Shown here: in pieces, positions 32,839 to 60,221 of the stretch | Layout of the letters: each line of letters begins with the position of its first letter | Numbering within the stretch: the stretch's first letter is position 1 | Notes under the pieces: model-generated | Told to the model about the DNA's origin: nothing | What the model saw: only the letters and a program-made list of their open reading frames with translations | The model's database searches: none | DNA from: Amoebidium appalachense | Lineage: Eukaryota > Ichthyosporea | DNA length: 64,000 bases | Assembly (NCBI GenBank): GCA_963693365.1 | Contig: CAVNZM010000008.1 | Span: 992,001-1,056,000, forward strand | Reading direction: 5' to 3' | Translations under genes and position numbers: made by a program

Positions 32839-35284
32839 CGTGTGTGTGCGTGCACTTAGAGCACATGCATGAGCATGTGTGCAGACGAGGGAAAGGCGTG
32901 CCCTGGGTTGTCCAATTCCCTGCACTGGCTAAAGCCCTAATCTCTTTGGTGGCTGTGATGGGGGGTTGGGGAGGAGGGCCCAGGAAGGACAGGGTAGCGA
33001 GGGCAACAATGTGGCCATGTTCGGTTTGGGATAGGTGCCTGGGTGCTGCTGGTGGTGGTCGTTTTTGGGCCGGGGGGAGGGATGGGGGGGTTTGGGTAAG
33101 GAGGGGGAGTGGGGGGGGGGGGGGGGGGGAGGAAGAGAAAACCGAAGATGGAAAAGGGGGAAGAGGGGGGAGGGGGTTGCAAATCATGGAGGTGCACACT
33201 TTTGTGTCACAACGACATGCCGTATGTTGCCTTGTGGTCACGGAGCAACACAAGCTCGGAAACACTTTTGGATTAAGAATACACGCCAGACCCAACCAGT
33301 AGGAAGCAGGGGAAAGAAAAAGGGGAGAAGGCGCAGGAAGGAAGGGGGGGGGGGGGGGGGGGGGGTGTTGGAGCTATAGGGGGGGGGGGGGGGGGTTGTA
33401 GGTGTATACCTGGATGCGCGACGTGACGACCGGGAACACAGCCAGGGTGACAGCAAACACCCCCACCACATTGGCCATGGCAGGCCAGATGCACCGTGCA
33501 AGATAGAGCCCCCCCTCCTCACTCTCACCCCTAGCACCCTCGCTCTCTTTCTCAACACCGTTCGGCTCATCCAAACACGACGTGGTGGTTGGAGCGGGGG
33601 GTCGGGATGTGTTTGCTTTGTTGCGGTAGAAGGTGACTAAGGGAAGTGAGGGTACAGCCAGAGAGAGAATAAGGCAGATGAGTATGACTGTACACGAGGC
33701 AGCAAAGTAGTAGAGGGCACTGTGGGTCGGTGAGGTACTAGCCCCACTGCTGGTCACTACCCCTGTCACGGCTACGATCATCCCTGCTAGGCCCTGCCCT
33801 AGCATCACAGCCTGTGGAGGGGAGGGGGGGGGGGGGGGGGGGGTAGGAGGGAGGCGGGTGGGGGGGCGCGGGGGGCGGGCGTGGGGGTTTGAGGGGTGGG
33901 GGGGAGGAAGGGAAGGGGAGGGGGGAGGGGGGGGGGGGGGGGGGGGGGGGGAGGGGGTCGTGTGTTTGTGTGTCTGTGTGTGTGTGTGTGTGTAAGTGTG
34001 TGTGTGCGCGCTTGTGTTGGTGTGTGTTGTTGTTGTGAGTGCATGAAAAAGAGAGGGAGAGAAAGGGGGAGAGAGTGTGAGTGAGTGAGTGAGTCCGTGA
34101 GTGAGTGAATGAGAGCGAGGGACCGAGAGAGTGAGTCAGTGGGTGTGCCTGTGTGTGTGCAGGTTGCGTGCATTCGTGCATGTCTGTGCGCGCGTGTGGG
34201 TGTGTGTGTAGTGGACGCGTGGCCTTGCGTCTGCGAGTGGCATGTGTATATGCGAGGTCTGTGTATGCTGGGTGCATGCTTGTGTGTCAGAAATCGGATA
34301 GGGGAGCGGGCAGGCGGGCGGGTGGGCGGGTTGGGGGGAAGGGGGAGGGGGCGGGGGGGAGAGGGGGGTAGCATGCATTATAGAAAACAGAGTACACATT
34401 CATGACGGACGGGCCAGGTGGGCGGGTGGGCAGGCGGGCGGGGGTGGGGTGGGGGGGTTTTGGATGCGTCAAAAAGTACGAAGTACACAAGAACAAACGG
34501 ATAACACGATGCAGAATGCAAGCCATACATAAAGAGTATGCATAATAAGCAGAGCCCATCCTCAGGGGGGGCTCACGTCATCCACCGTACCCGAGTTTCG
34601 ACCAATTCACCTCGTTAACGAAACCCAACTCAGATACTGTTGGGGGGGGGGGTGCTGGGTGGGATTTATCGTATGGGCAAGTCATGTGTGTGCATAATAT
34701 GAAATGCACGTGTTGCACGTGTGTCCGTCCATGGTGTCGCTAGAGATAGTGTGGCGGGTGTACGGTGCTTTCATTCATTTGTGGTGGTGGGTGGTCAATA
34801 GCATGGCCATGCATGCATGCAGTAGCTCCAAATAGCACCATCTATCTGCCCCACTATAGCCTGCTACACACCCATGCACCGACAGAATTCCACATCTCCT
34901 GGTTGCATACAACATACGACTACCAATACCTGTTTCCCCCCCCCCCCCCACCACCACCACCACCACCACCACCCCACCCTCCCCTCTCCCTTCTCCCCCA
35001 CATCCCCCCATCAACCATGGTTATCCACAAACAATCACACCACCCATTGTGGCGCATAGATAGCGCGCACTCACCCCGGTGTATATCTGGGGTATCTGTG
35101 ATGCCAGGCCAAATACTGCGGCCTGTAGCACGGATGTACCCACGGCACAAGCAGCAGCTAGGCCCAGCATGGAGAAGAAGAAGGTCTCAGGCCCACAGGG
35201 CACAACAACAAGCACCGTGATGAGAATAAACGCTGATAGCTGCACACACAGGGACCCACTGATGCGCAGCCCGGCTGAGTATCT

Positions 35285-35341
<57 letters not shown>

Positions 35342-36458
35342 AGGGTGAGAAGGGGGGGGATGGGGGGGGGAGGAGGGAGGGGAGGAGAGGGGGCGGGATG
35401 GGGGAGACATTGGAGGGAGCAGAGTGCGAGGAGAGGGTTAGGTTGGCCGGAGAAGAAGGAGGGAGGGGGGGGGGGGGGCAGGAGGGACCGTGAGCAAAAA
35501 GAGCAAGGGAACGGGGTGGGGATGGGAGGAGGGTTATATGAAGTACACACGTCCATGCAGAGCCACAACAGCAAACAAAGATGACGATCCAGGACACAAA
35601 ATGGCATGAACAAACGATCACACAGCTGCAGTTGGTTTGCGGATTGGATTGGAAGAGCCCATTATAAGGGGAAAGGTGGGGGGCTGGGGCGGGGGGGTAG
35701 TAACGATACACACTTGCTAATGGTGCATGGCCACGTCGCTCACACACCATGAACTCCCCCCCCCCCCCCCCGGCCACCCACCCAAAAACCACAACCCCCC
35801 TCTCCCTCCCACACACCCTCCCAAGCACACAACACAAACACCCCCCCCCCCCCCCCCCCCCCCTTCCCCTCGTGTGTCGTAGCCCCTACACACAGCCAAA
35901 CCAAGCCACAGCTGACATGAAGAGCAAAGAAATGACTGGCCATCCGTTATTAGCTACCGGAAAAGGTACCGCCCAATGTGGAAAAGGCATGTAATGTGTG
36001 CGTCTCAACGATTTATACAGCCCACTCCAGTGTCCACCTGTTAAAGAAACGCCACATGCATGCCCTCACAACCCCACACTTAAAGACACTTTGTGGTATT
36101 TTCACGCACCTGTGCTGGTACTTGACACAGACCATCAATGTGACTATGGCTATGGCCTGGAACAGGAACATCACCGTGTTGATGAAGATGCGTGCATATG
36201 TGGGTGCATCACTGAGCCGTGTGTCGTAGTATGCTGTTGCTGTGATGAAGACGTTCCAGGGGAAGAGCGCACCAAGACCCTATGAAATAAGACATTGGAC
36301 GTAAATGAGTTGCTTTTACATGTTGGTTTGTATGGAGATGGATGATGGTTGGTGTCTAGGTACACGGCGTGATGGTATTGTTGGTGAGGTATAAAAGGCA
36401 TGTGGGAGATAAATATGGTTAGGTAGCAGCAAGTGGAGACTGGGAGAAGACTGATTGC

Positions 36459-36508
<50 letters not shown>

Positions 36509-36725
36509 CATGTGTGTACACACTCTTGTGCTTGTCTCACAGTAAAAGTGCGATGTCATACTGTTGCGTGTAATGCCACGCCATTGTGTACTTCTTCACA
36601 AGTATCCAAGTATGTTTCTGGATTACAGAGGGTTGGGGAGGCAAATGTGTCAAAAAAATAGTAGACCAGAGATACACTCGAGCATAGGATTTTCCTGATG
36701 GCGGGGAGGGACTGGGGAGGCGAGA

Positions 36726-36758
<33 letters not shown>

Positions 36759-36815
36759 GGGGGGAGACCGGGACGGAGACGGAGAGAGAGAGGAGGGAGG
36801 GAAGAGGGGAGAGAG

Positions 36816-36905
<90 letters not shown>

Positions 36906-36960
36906 GGGAGAGAGAACAGGAGACAGGGTGTGGGAGTGAGAGAGAGGGCGGGGTGGGGGG

Positions 36961-37020
<60 letters not shown>

Positions 37021-37021
37021 C

Positions 37022-37056
<35 letters not shown>

Positions 37057-37135
37057 CGAGAGAGAGAGAGAGAGACTGAGGGAGAGAGAGTGAGTGGGAG
37101 TGAGAGAGAGAGAGATAGAGAGTGAGCGAGAGAAG

Positions 37136-37178
<43 letters not shown>

Positions 37179-37894
37179 TCACGACTATTGTGTGGTGTTT
37201 GTGGGTGCGTATATTTCTGTTTGCTCCCATAAATGTTGATCTGACTATTGTTTCCTCTCTCGGTCACGGTGTGGGTGCTTGTTTGAGAGAAACGGAGGAA
37301 GGAGTGGAAGGAATGCACAGGGAGAAAGAAAAGGAGAAGGAGATCACGATGTTTCTCTAACCAAGTACCCATGGTCGTAACTCGTGCCGTGGCCCGTGTG
37401 TCATCATATCAGAAGTAGATGAACTTCGATATTATAGTGGTAAGACAGAAAAATACTGCGCCTAAGCGTGTAATAGCAAGGGATTGAAACACTGGTTCAC
37501 AGGCACAAGGAGCCATTCTACCTACCAGCATAAAGAAGGACACATAGGTGGCATGGTACTCGTCCGCTGGCTCTACCTCGTCAACGTCTGGTGGGCCAGG
37601 CGCATCCACCCCAGACTCGAGCGAGATTCCATCTCGCTCGCTTGTAAGTGACGTATACCCAGTGTCTGCCCGTAATCTCATGTTTCGCTCACTACTAACT
37701 TTACCAGCACCTGGACTGTATTGAAGCAAGGGTTGCTGCTCACTATTCACTGAAAGGTTGCTGCGCGATCCGGGTGTGCCCGAGCCAGACAGGGAACCTT
37801 GCCTTGATGCTCGCTCGTTAGGAAGAGAGGCGTGATTTCTCACAGATGTGTTCCCTTCTTGCTCGTGTGCTATGTCCTCTTGTGGCTGAGCCAT
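32031..37894 (-). CDS. Equilibrative nucleoside transporter, SLC29 family (5 exons, 519 aa)
   Basis: Facilitative transporter of nucleosides or nucleobases. Exons (minus): 37526-37894, 36110-36279, 35075-35282, 33410-33811, 32031-32441 (1560 nt, consistent phases, GT-AG). About eleven hydrophobic segments can be counted. Family landmarks: Y-H-x-x-Y then FFMLGLGALFPWNVFITA in the first helix, QIPQIYTGAVMLGQGLAG in helices 4-5, and GFNLGDTLGRLL in the C-terminal half. A large hydrophilic loop (about 300-345) lies between helices 6 and 7, as usual. The N-terminus is a long Ser/Gly-rich cytosolic tail of about 110 residues containing EQQPLL (52-57), an acidic dileucine sorting motif. The ATG at 37894 is the first in frame; the frame stays open upstream without another ATG. 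Introns contain (CA)n, (GT)n and (AG)n. Confidence 0.93.
34458..34565 (-). repeat. Dispersed poly-C-tailed repeat, family 1, copy F
   Basis: In intron 3 of the nucleoside transporter gene, reverse orientation. Element start CTGAGGATGGGCTCTGCTTA and the 3' part GTGTACTTCGTACTTTTTGA are present; the middle is shorter and diverged. The C-run end appears here as a G run before 34458. Confidence 0.65.
36816..37177 (+). repeat. (AG)n-rich tract followed by (TG)n
   Basis: In intron 1 of the nucleoside transporter gene. Near-pure AG repeats in two long blocks (about 36820-36892 and 36964-37076) with degenerate spacers, then (TG)n at 37140-37177. Confidence 0.95.
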
Positions 37895-39552
37895 TGCGTC
37901 GCCCTGACGTTTCGAATGATGAGAAGATAAAAGTGTGTTAACACACTCCTCCCAAGGCGTTTCTGCCGGTAAGGTGCATAGATAGCCACAGCTCAGGGAA
38001 ATTGTTTTGGCTCCCACCACGCTGGCCAACAGCCGTTAAAAGTAGAACTAATAGGTCCTTTAAAGTTACCAGGTGGAAAAGTGAATTGAAATAGCTGCAG
38101 CATATGTCTTTGGCGATGTTTCAGGGACCCAAGAACATGGAGGTGCGCGGCTAGGGTTGGTGGGTAAGGCGAGCATAGAAGATTAGAAGACAAGTAAACT
38201 CTACAACTGCCCGTTTATGTAAATGTGTGTACAACGCCGACCGTATGTAAGTGTGTGCATGCATATCCCGTTTATGTTACACAGTTGCTTTCACAAGAAA
38301 CAGGTTGTAGCATTCAGGGCTTTGATCCCAGAGGGAAAACTTCAGAGATAGAGGCTATCTACACATCTATCGGAAACTTGTGTGTAGCAGCGATTCGCTA
38401 TAATAAAGTCTCTCTCCTTTAGCAGCTTTTATTTTCTAGTTATGAAAACTCTGTTGCGTTTGAACATATATAGATGCGGGTATGTATGATAGTGCGTTGT
38501 CTGATGTCGACAGCTGGGAAACACAACGCCAACAAGAAAAACAAACGAGAAAAACAATCTCTGTGACGACTGACTGACGTCCGACTGTCGGCGGAGTTCC
38601 TCAATATATCCGTTTTAAGATGACTATCCTAGATCACCTTATTAATGCTGCACAGTATGATATTGTGATCCGGTGCCTTGACTTTCTGTCGGAGCTACCG
38701 ATGCTAGCATCTGCTTACCCATAATATGTAATAGGGGTGTCAGATCCTACGATGGCGCTCATTGTTGCCTAGCATGTACATATGTCACTGGCTGCATTTG
38801 ATTGGCTGTGCTGGAAAACGCAGTAGGCCGTCGAATGTGGCTGGGCCTCCGGCAATGTCCACGCAATAAAAAGTGTGTAAACCCCATAAGGCTGAGAACA
38901 GACGGACAACATGTTACAGACAACGCGCAAAACCAATCAGAACGCCGTTACCTAAGAGCAAGCCTAGTTACGATTGGATAAAATCGCTTCATATTGGTGC
39001 TGTTGTGACCAATCATTGTGATGCTCTTATGACGTCATTCCAGAAAAAATTCACGGTGCCACGGTGCCGGGTTAAACTTTGGCTAATATTAGTTAGTGAA
39101 TACTAAAGCCCGCTGGGCAGGACTAATATGGAATATTCACATAAAAAAAGAAATTATACTGAAAAATTGAAACAGGTATTGAGTCATTGAAAAGTTATCC
39201 TCATATTCTATGTACATGACGACAAGGTGAGCCGCCAGCCAGGCGAGTCTGACCGTGAGCCTAGTTCGATGGAATGTCTAGCCACCAATCGGATGACAAG
39301 ATCTAAAGCTTTTTGAATTCTTTCGCGTCAACGTTTCCGAACATCTCCCGGCTGGCTCAGCCTGGGCTCTCTGAAGCCCCTTTCAAAGTTTTATCTTGGT
39401 GGTTCAACTGAGTTTTCTTCTTAGGAGGGTTATAGTAGTGTTGATATTGTCACGCGCACCCCTGCCAAGTGTTAGGCACGTAATGTGCATAAATTGAGCT
39501 AACTAGGACACAAAAGAAAGCAGCCTGCTCACTAGCCCATTCAACGAAAGCG
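37895..39552. promoter_or_regulatory. Divergent spacer between the nucleoside transporter and VASt genes
   Basis: About 1.66 kb of mostly unique sequence without microsatellites. CCAAT/ATTGG motifs cluster at about 38798, 38933, 38973 and 39011, including TGCATTTGATTGGCTG at 38792-38807. Probably contains both promoters; no gene seen. Confidence 0.55.
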
Positions 39553-53278
<13,726 letters not shown>

Positions 53279-53631
53279 TGCCGCAGACGTTGGATATATT
53301 CTTGTTGGAGTCGTGTTTGTGCCTGGGCAATACATGAGTCTTGGAATAGCAGAGTGTGGTGTGAATGGGGTAATGTGTGATGGTTCGTTTTAACGGCAAT
53401 GTGCACGTGGAAGAAGTGGGTAGGGTGTATACACCGTTAAATGTGTGGCGGTTTGGCAACATAGACTTAGACGGAACATATAGGTGAGAGAACGGTAGCT
53501 AGAAAGACAAAGGCCTGGTTAATACTGCACACAGCATTGCAGTGGTTTTACATAGTTTAATGCACGGGTTTAATTGGCCTAAGAAAGTGTAGTAAAATAA
53601 TGGTGCACATGATCATGGTGTGCCATGTATG

Positions 53632-53673
<42 letters not shown>

Positions 53674-53979
53674 ATTGAATCACAAGTGTTAAGATGTACA
53701 TAAATGATTTTTTTTTTGTTTAAACGGAGATCGTTTTTAGCAGTAGAGATGTCTATGTAGCTAGCAGATTTTGAATAAGGTAGCAAATGCGTGCACGTAT
53801 AAGCAAAGATAATTATCTTTAGAACACCATCTAGGCCTAGTAAACCTAAGAAGCAGTAAGAGTAGATTAATGGTTGGTAGGAGCATGCCTCTAGATCCAA
53901 CGTTGTAATAACACAACATGGAGTGGTGGTAAACACATGTACGCGTAGAGGAATAAAACGAAGCTGTGCAAAATGGCGC

Positions 53980-56700
53980 ACACCACAGTGACGCAGCCAA
54001 TCAGAGTTGTCGGTTAAAAACATTTGTAGCTGCTGTTAGAACACCGGGCAGGGAAAATTGGCGCATACCATGCAGCCAATCTGCATTGCGTGTTAGAAAG
54101 TAGCCGCCCTCAAAAACGGGCAGTGAAAACTGTCAGATACCACGCAGCCAATCAGAGTCCAGATCAGCCAAAAACGTTTATAGCTGCCGTAAAAACAACT
54201 GGCACATGCCACCCAGCCAACTTGGTAGCAGCGGTCCAAAAACGGACAGGTGTTGATGTGCCAGTCCTTGAAAAAATCGATTTCTACCCCCTCCATATTT
54301 GCTTACGCTAAGCGATAACGGGCAGCTCACTAATAAAGTGGAGGATAATTACATAATGGATGTTGATGTGCCAGCCCTTGAAAAAATCGATTTCTACCCC
54401 CTCCATATTTGCTTACGCTAAGCGATAACGGGCAGCTCACTAATAAAGTGGAGGATAATTACATAATGGATGTTGATGTGCCAGCCCTTGAAAAAATCGA
54501 TTTCTACCCCCTCCATATTTGCTTACGCTAAGCGATAACGGGCAGCTCGAACCAGATTTTTTCACTGGTAGACATACATAAATTCTAACTAACCAACCCC
54601 AACTTAATAATCAAATTTCATTTTCTCCCCTGGTTTCTGGGTTCATTCTCTTACAAATGACATTGGGTTTATATTGAAAGTTGAATTTTCGGACCTTCCG
54701 GCCTCGATTGGCCGACTGGATCAATTAGGGAAATTGGTCGATCTTGATCGGCTACGCACCCCCAATTTTTATTTGAAAACCATCCGCCAAGTCTCCCTAA
54801 TAGCCGCTGTTAAAGAACGGGCAGTGAAACTGGAGCATACCACGCAGCCAATCAGAGTTGTCAGTTACAACCAACTATAGCTGTTATTAAAAACAGGCAG
54901 TGAAAACTGGCGCATACGTATACACACAGCCAATCAGCAATGTTTCTTTAAAAAGTAGCCGCCATCAATGAAGGGCAGTGAAAACTGGCGCATATCACGC
55001 AGTCAATCCGAGTTGCCTGTCAGTTACATTTATAGCCGCAGTTAAAAAACGGGAGTGAAAACTGGCGCATACCACGCAGCTATTCAGAGTTGTCGGCTAA
55101 AAACATTTATAGCCGCCGTCAAAAAACGGGCAGTGAATATTGGCGCATACCACGCAGCCATTAGCATTCTATGTTAAAAGGGTCGAAGGCAGCAAAAACG
55201 GGCAGTGAAAACTGGCGCATGCCACACAGCCAATCAGAGTTGTCGGTCAATGACATTTATAGCCGCCGTTAAAACGGGCAGTGAAACCTGGCGCATACCA
55301 CAAGGCCAATCTGGATTGTTTGTTAAAAAAGCAGCCGCCGACATAAAACGGGCAGTAAAAACTGGCGCATACCACACAGCCCCAATCAGAGTTGTCAGTC
55401 AATTACATCTATAGCCGCCGTTAAAAACCGGGCAGTGAAAACTGGCGCATACCACGCAGCCAATCAGGTCGGTTAAAAACATTAATAGCTGCAGTTAAAA
55501 ATTGGGCAGTGAAAACTACTGCATACCACACAGCCAATCAGCAGTATTTGTTAAACAAGTAGCAGCCGTCAAAAAGGGGCAGTGAAAACTGTCGCATATC
55601 ACGCAGCCAATCAGAGTTGCCGGTCAGTTTCACTTATAGCCGCCGTTAAAAAACGGGCAGTGAAAACTGGCACATACCATGGAGCCATGCACGATTGTTT
55701 CGTAAAAAAGTAGCCGCCACAAAACGAACAGTGAAAACTGGCGCATGCCACGCAGCCAAACAGAGTTGTCAGTTACAAACAATTATAGCTGCCATTAAAA
55801 ATCGGGCAGTGAAAATTAGCGCATACCACACAGCCAATCAGCAATATTTCTTTGAAAAGTAGTCGCCATCAAAAAGGGGCAGTGAAAACTGCCGCATATC
55901 ACGCAGCCAATCTAGGTTGCTGTGGAGTTACATTTACAGCCGCCGTTAAGAAACGGGCAGTGAAAACTGGCGCATACCACGCAGCCAATCAGAGTTGTCG
56001 GTTAAAAACAATTATAGCTGCCGTTAACTTATTGAATGGGCAGTGAAAACTAGCGCATACCACACAGCAGCCAACCAGCAATAATTGTCCATTAAGTATC
56101 CCCCGTCAAAAAGGGGCATTGAAAACTGGCGCATATCACGCAGCCAACCAGAGTTGGTGGTCAGTTACATTAATAGGAGCAGTTAAAAAAAAGGGCAGTG
56201 AAAACTGGCACATACCACGCAGCTATTCAGAATTGTCGGTTAACACCATTTATAGTCGCCGTTAAAAAACGGGCAGTGAAATTGGCGCATACCACGCAGC
56301 TTTTAGCATTGTATGTTAAAAGGGTCGCCGGCATCAAAAACGGGAAGTGAAACCAGGCGCATTCCACGCAGCCAATCAGAGTTGTCGGTCAATTACATTT
56401 ATAGCCGCCGTTAAAAAACGGGAAGTGAAAACTGGGGCATACCACGGAACCAATCAGGATTGTTTGTTAACATAGTAGCCGCTGTCATGAAACGGGCAGT
56501 AAAAACTGGTGGATACCATGCAGCCAATCAGAATTGTTCGTTAATGTAGTAACCGCCGTCACAAAACGAGCAGGAAAAACTGGCGCAACCACGCAGCCAA
56601 TCAAGTTGTCAGTCGATTACATTTCTAGCCGCCGTTAAAAAACGGGCAGTGAAAACTGGCGCATACCACGCAGCCAATCAGAGTTGTTCAGTGAACATGA
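53980..56700. repeat. Satellite of ~76-bp units with CCAAT and TATA-like boxes
   Basis: More than thirty units; consensus parts are CGCAGCCAATCAGAGTTGTC, then ATTTATAGCCGCCGTTAAAA, then ACGGGCAGTGAAAACTGGCG and CATACCA. A second subtype with AATCAGCAATATTTGTTAA and AAGTAGCCGCC alternates in places, suggesting a ~150-bp dimer. CCGTT-AAAA-AACGG is a small hairpin. On the minus strand each unit reads ATTGG, about 46 bases, then CTATAAATG. Confidence 0.92.
54251..54560. repeat. 110-bp tandem triplication inside the satellite
   Basis: Three nearly identical units start at 54251, 54361 and 54471 with TGTTGATGTGCCAG and include CTACCCCCTCCATATTTGCT. Identity is far higher than among the surrounding 76-bp units, so the amplification is recent. 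Confidence 0.95.
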
Positions 56701-57768
56701 TAGTGACTCGCTTGGGTTGGTGTGCATGGTCACTTGTTTATGTTATCGAATGCGTATGTGTACACTTAGCTGGATGCGACTGTGGATACCGTTTCAATTC
56801 CTGTGTGTGGTGGTGGGCATCACTGGTGAAGAATGTGTGGCACGGCATACATGGAAGTGCACGTGTAGGTACGTGGGTTTGTGTGACTACTGTTAAGATT
56901 TGCGTGTGTGTTTGCTTGTGTGTACGTGTGGGTGTCAACGTTTGCATGGCGTGTGTACAGGGGCCTATATCGATATCACCTCCCCCCCCCCCCCCCGACA
57001 CACACACACCTCCTCCTCTCTTTCTCTGTGTACTTTCATGCGTGCTTGCACGCGCGTGTGTTTCTGTGTGTCCATACAGGGAAATGCCAGTGTGTTGTGC
57101 GTACGTACATAGACAAGTGCGTGTAGCTACATGAAAAGCTACGCATGTGCCCATGATTATTAACTAGGCACCTGCCCTCGCGTACGTAATAGCCATCAGC
57201 TCAGTTCTAGTTCGAGTATGTACATATGTACCTGTCTCAGTGTGTCTAAATTTGTCTTGAAAGTTCGGGAACACGTGAGCGTGCGCACGTGCCAGTGCTA
57301 TACTGTCAATGAACACGTGTGCATGTGTTTGTGTGTTTGTAGTGCACACGTACGGCACGCTCATCTGCGCCCCACGGAGGTGGGATGGGGGTGTGGGGGG
57401 GGGGGGGGGGGGGGGGGGGGTTAGAGAGGGGGGACGATGAGCGTTGTTCACTCTCATAGCATGCCTGTGTTCGGATTTGGGATGTACATATACATGGATG
57501 CCATGGCATGTCCTTTATTGATTGTTTGTGGGCCGTATTTCCATTCGTTGGTCATTCAGAACTCAAATTGTAAGTACTCCCCCCCCCCCCCCCCCCCCCC
57601 CCTCTCCTCCCCCCCCCCCCCCCCCCCCCCCCCCTGGAGACCCAAAACCACCCTGAACGTGTGCAAATTCTGCTTGCTGCCGGCACTTGCCTCATTCGTT
57701 ATTTTTACCTAATGCTTCACCCCCCTCCCCCCCCCCCCCCGCCATCGTCCTCTTTAGGAAAACACCCA

Positions 57769-57939
57769 CTAATCGATCTTTGCAAAGCACAACGATGCAT
57801 TTGTGCCTCCAAACCCGAACGAGTTAGTGAGTGCCGCCTTGACTTCCCTCGTTTGTGTAACGTTGGGGACATAATTGAGGTTGAAATCTGTGGGGTTGTC
57901 TCCCTCATGGAAGTTGAGGGTCGGTGGTAGCTGGCCCTG

Positions 57940-58010
<71 letters not shown>

Positions 58011-58033
58011 GTGTGCGGGTGTATGTATGTGTG

Positions 58034-58124
<91 letters not shown>

Positions 58125-58168
58125 GTATGCAGGTTTATGTATGTGTGACTGTGTGTCTGTGTATGTGT

Positions 58169-58242
<74 letters not shown>

Positions 58243-58297
58243 GTATGCAGGTTTATGTATGTGTGACTGTGTGATTGTGTATGTGTGTGTATGTGTG

Positions 58298-58340
<43 letters not shown>

Positions 58341-59814
58341 TGTCATGGTCAAATAAGGTGAGTGAAAAACAGTGTGATCAAGGGGGAAAAAGGGGGGAGG
58401 GGAGGGTACTGATCTTGCTGCGACATTGCTATCTTCCGTTTGCCTTTTTTCCAAACCCATCGTTTCCTTGGCGCACTGTGCCCGTCACTGCTTGTCCGGC
58501 CCTCTTTCACCAGGTACCCCATGTGCTGATATCTGCCATTTGCTTTTCAGGTTTTAAAAAAGCAGAAGGGAAGCATGGGTGGATGGTTGTGTTTGTAGTT
58601 AAAAAAATGATATGGTTGGATGGGTCCACGGGGGGAGGAAGAGGGAACGCTTACAGTTGCCAGAAAGATTGGGCGGGTAGGTGGGTGTGTTATGGTGTGG
58701 AAAAGAAGGCTGGGTGTGTGGGTGTGTACATGAATGTCTGTGCGTAGTTGTGTGCCTGTGTGCGCACGCGTGCATGTGTGTGTGCAGGCGCATGCGTCTG
58801 TGTTGGGATGGTGTGTGTGTGTGTGTGTGTATGAATGAGACGGGGAGGAAGGGGGAGGAGGGGGGGAAGGGGGGGAGGGGGGGGGGGGGGGAGGGGGCTC
58901 TGTACTGTCTGCAGTGCCATGATGGTGAAGATTGCCTCCACCGACCCAGCAGCCCCGAGCAGATGGCCCACAGCGCCCTGCAGCCAATCAAATGCAAGAT
59001 ATGACGTTAGTGGCATAACCGGGACCAATCAGAAACAGCCACGACATTTTGTGAGCAAACGGGCTACTAAGGGGCATTTTACTAGCACAAAGACACAATG
59101 CAATACGGCACCATGCCTATGGCTGTGGAAAAAACGAACACATGGGGCAGTGCCAAACAGGAGACTCACCGGCGTGCTGGTGGCGCAAGGGGAAGGGGGG
59201 GGGGGGGAGGGGAGGGGGGTGGGTGGGTGGGTGGGTGTGTGTGTGGGGGGGGGGGGGGGAGACATACCTTTGTGGAGGACACTGCAAGATGATTTGCATG
59301 GGGGCCGAATACGGCCTTAATTGCCATGTTCTCCAGCTCATCCCCTGCATGTGGTTGGTGGGTTATCATGCAGAATTGGCAGATATGCCTAATTTGGACA
59401 TCCCTCATTCTCCCATTGCTAATGCACGCTTTGGGTCACATGACACACAAAAATCCAGCGACCATGAAAACGGAAAATTCGGGTTTTGCAACCAGCATTT
59501 GCGTGTCTGAAACGCCAAAATGAGTGTTGTGTGCATGTGCAGATGAGGCCAACTTCCAAATACTTGGGCCCTGATCGGATGAACAAATCAAGCCTTCCCC
59601 CCTCCCCCCCCCCCTCTTTCTCTCCCCACTCCCCCCTCCCCCAAACACCCACCCATCTCGGGGCCTTCCCTCTCATCATTCCTCCCTTCTTCCTTACAAC
59701 CACAGTCACAATCATCGCCCAGATCCATCCATCATACATCGAGCAAATAATGAACGTTTTGTATGAAACACATGAACCATCTAGGAGATGCAAGCTTGTT
59801 GCTGCACGGGGGGG

Positions 59815-59849
<35 letters not shown>

Positions 59850-59905
59850 CTAGCCGACTCGTTGGCTTTTGAGAAGAGGGCAAAAGAGGATGAAATGGGC
59901 GTCGG

Positions 59906-59940
<35 letters not shown>

Positions 59941-60168
59941 AGGGGATTTTACCCATTGGGGTGGAAGTTGCGTGGGCATTCACATAGTCTATGTCTGTTG
60001 GCTGCAGCCCGGCCTGAAAGAACCCCCCAAGTAAATATATCACCCAATTCAACATGTCAATTCGATCCCCCTTTCCACTGGCTGCCCTAGTCTTACTCTG
60101 GCTCCATTCGCCCATATCCTTTTCTCATGCTTTTTCACAAGCCAGCTCTTTCCTTCTTCCCTCATCAG

Positions 60169-60221
<53 letters not shown>

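Larger units (their letters stand above)
53279..57768. other. Spacer between convergent VASt and 3-oxoacyl-ACP synthase genes
   Basis: No gene found. Unique AT-richer sequence to about 53970 with a T run at 53633-53672, then a satellite array (53980-56700), then unique and GT-rich sequence (56700-57400) and long G and C runs (57397-57640). Short open stretches inside the array are repeat translations. Confidence 0.6.

Noticed and set aside
53980-56700. CRISPR-like array
   Set aside because: The units are contiguous diverged tandem repeats without unique spacers, in a eukaryotic genome.
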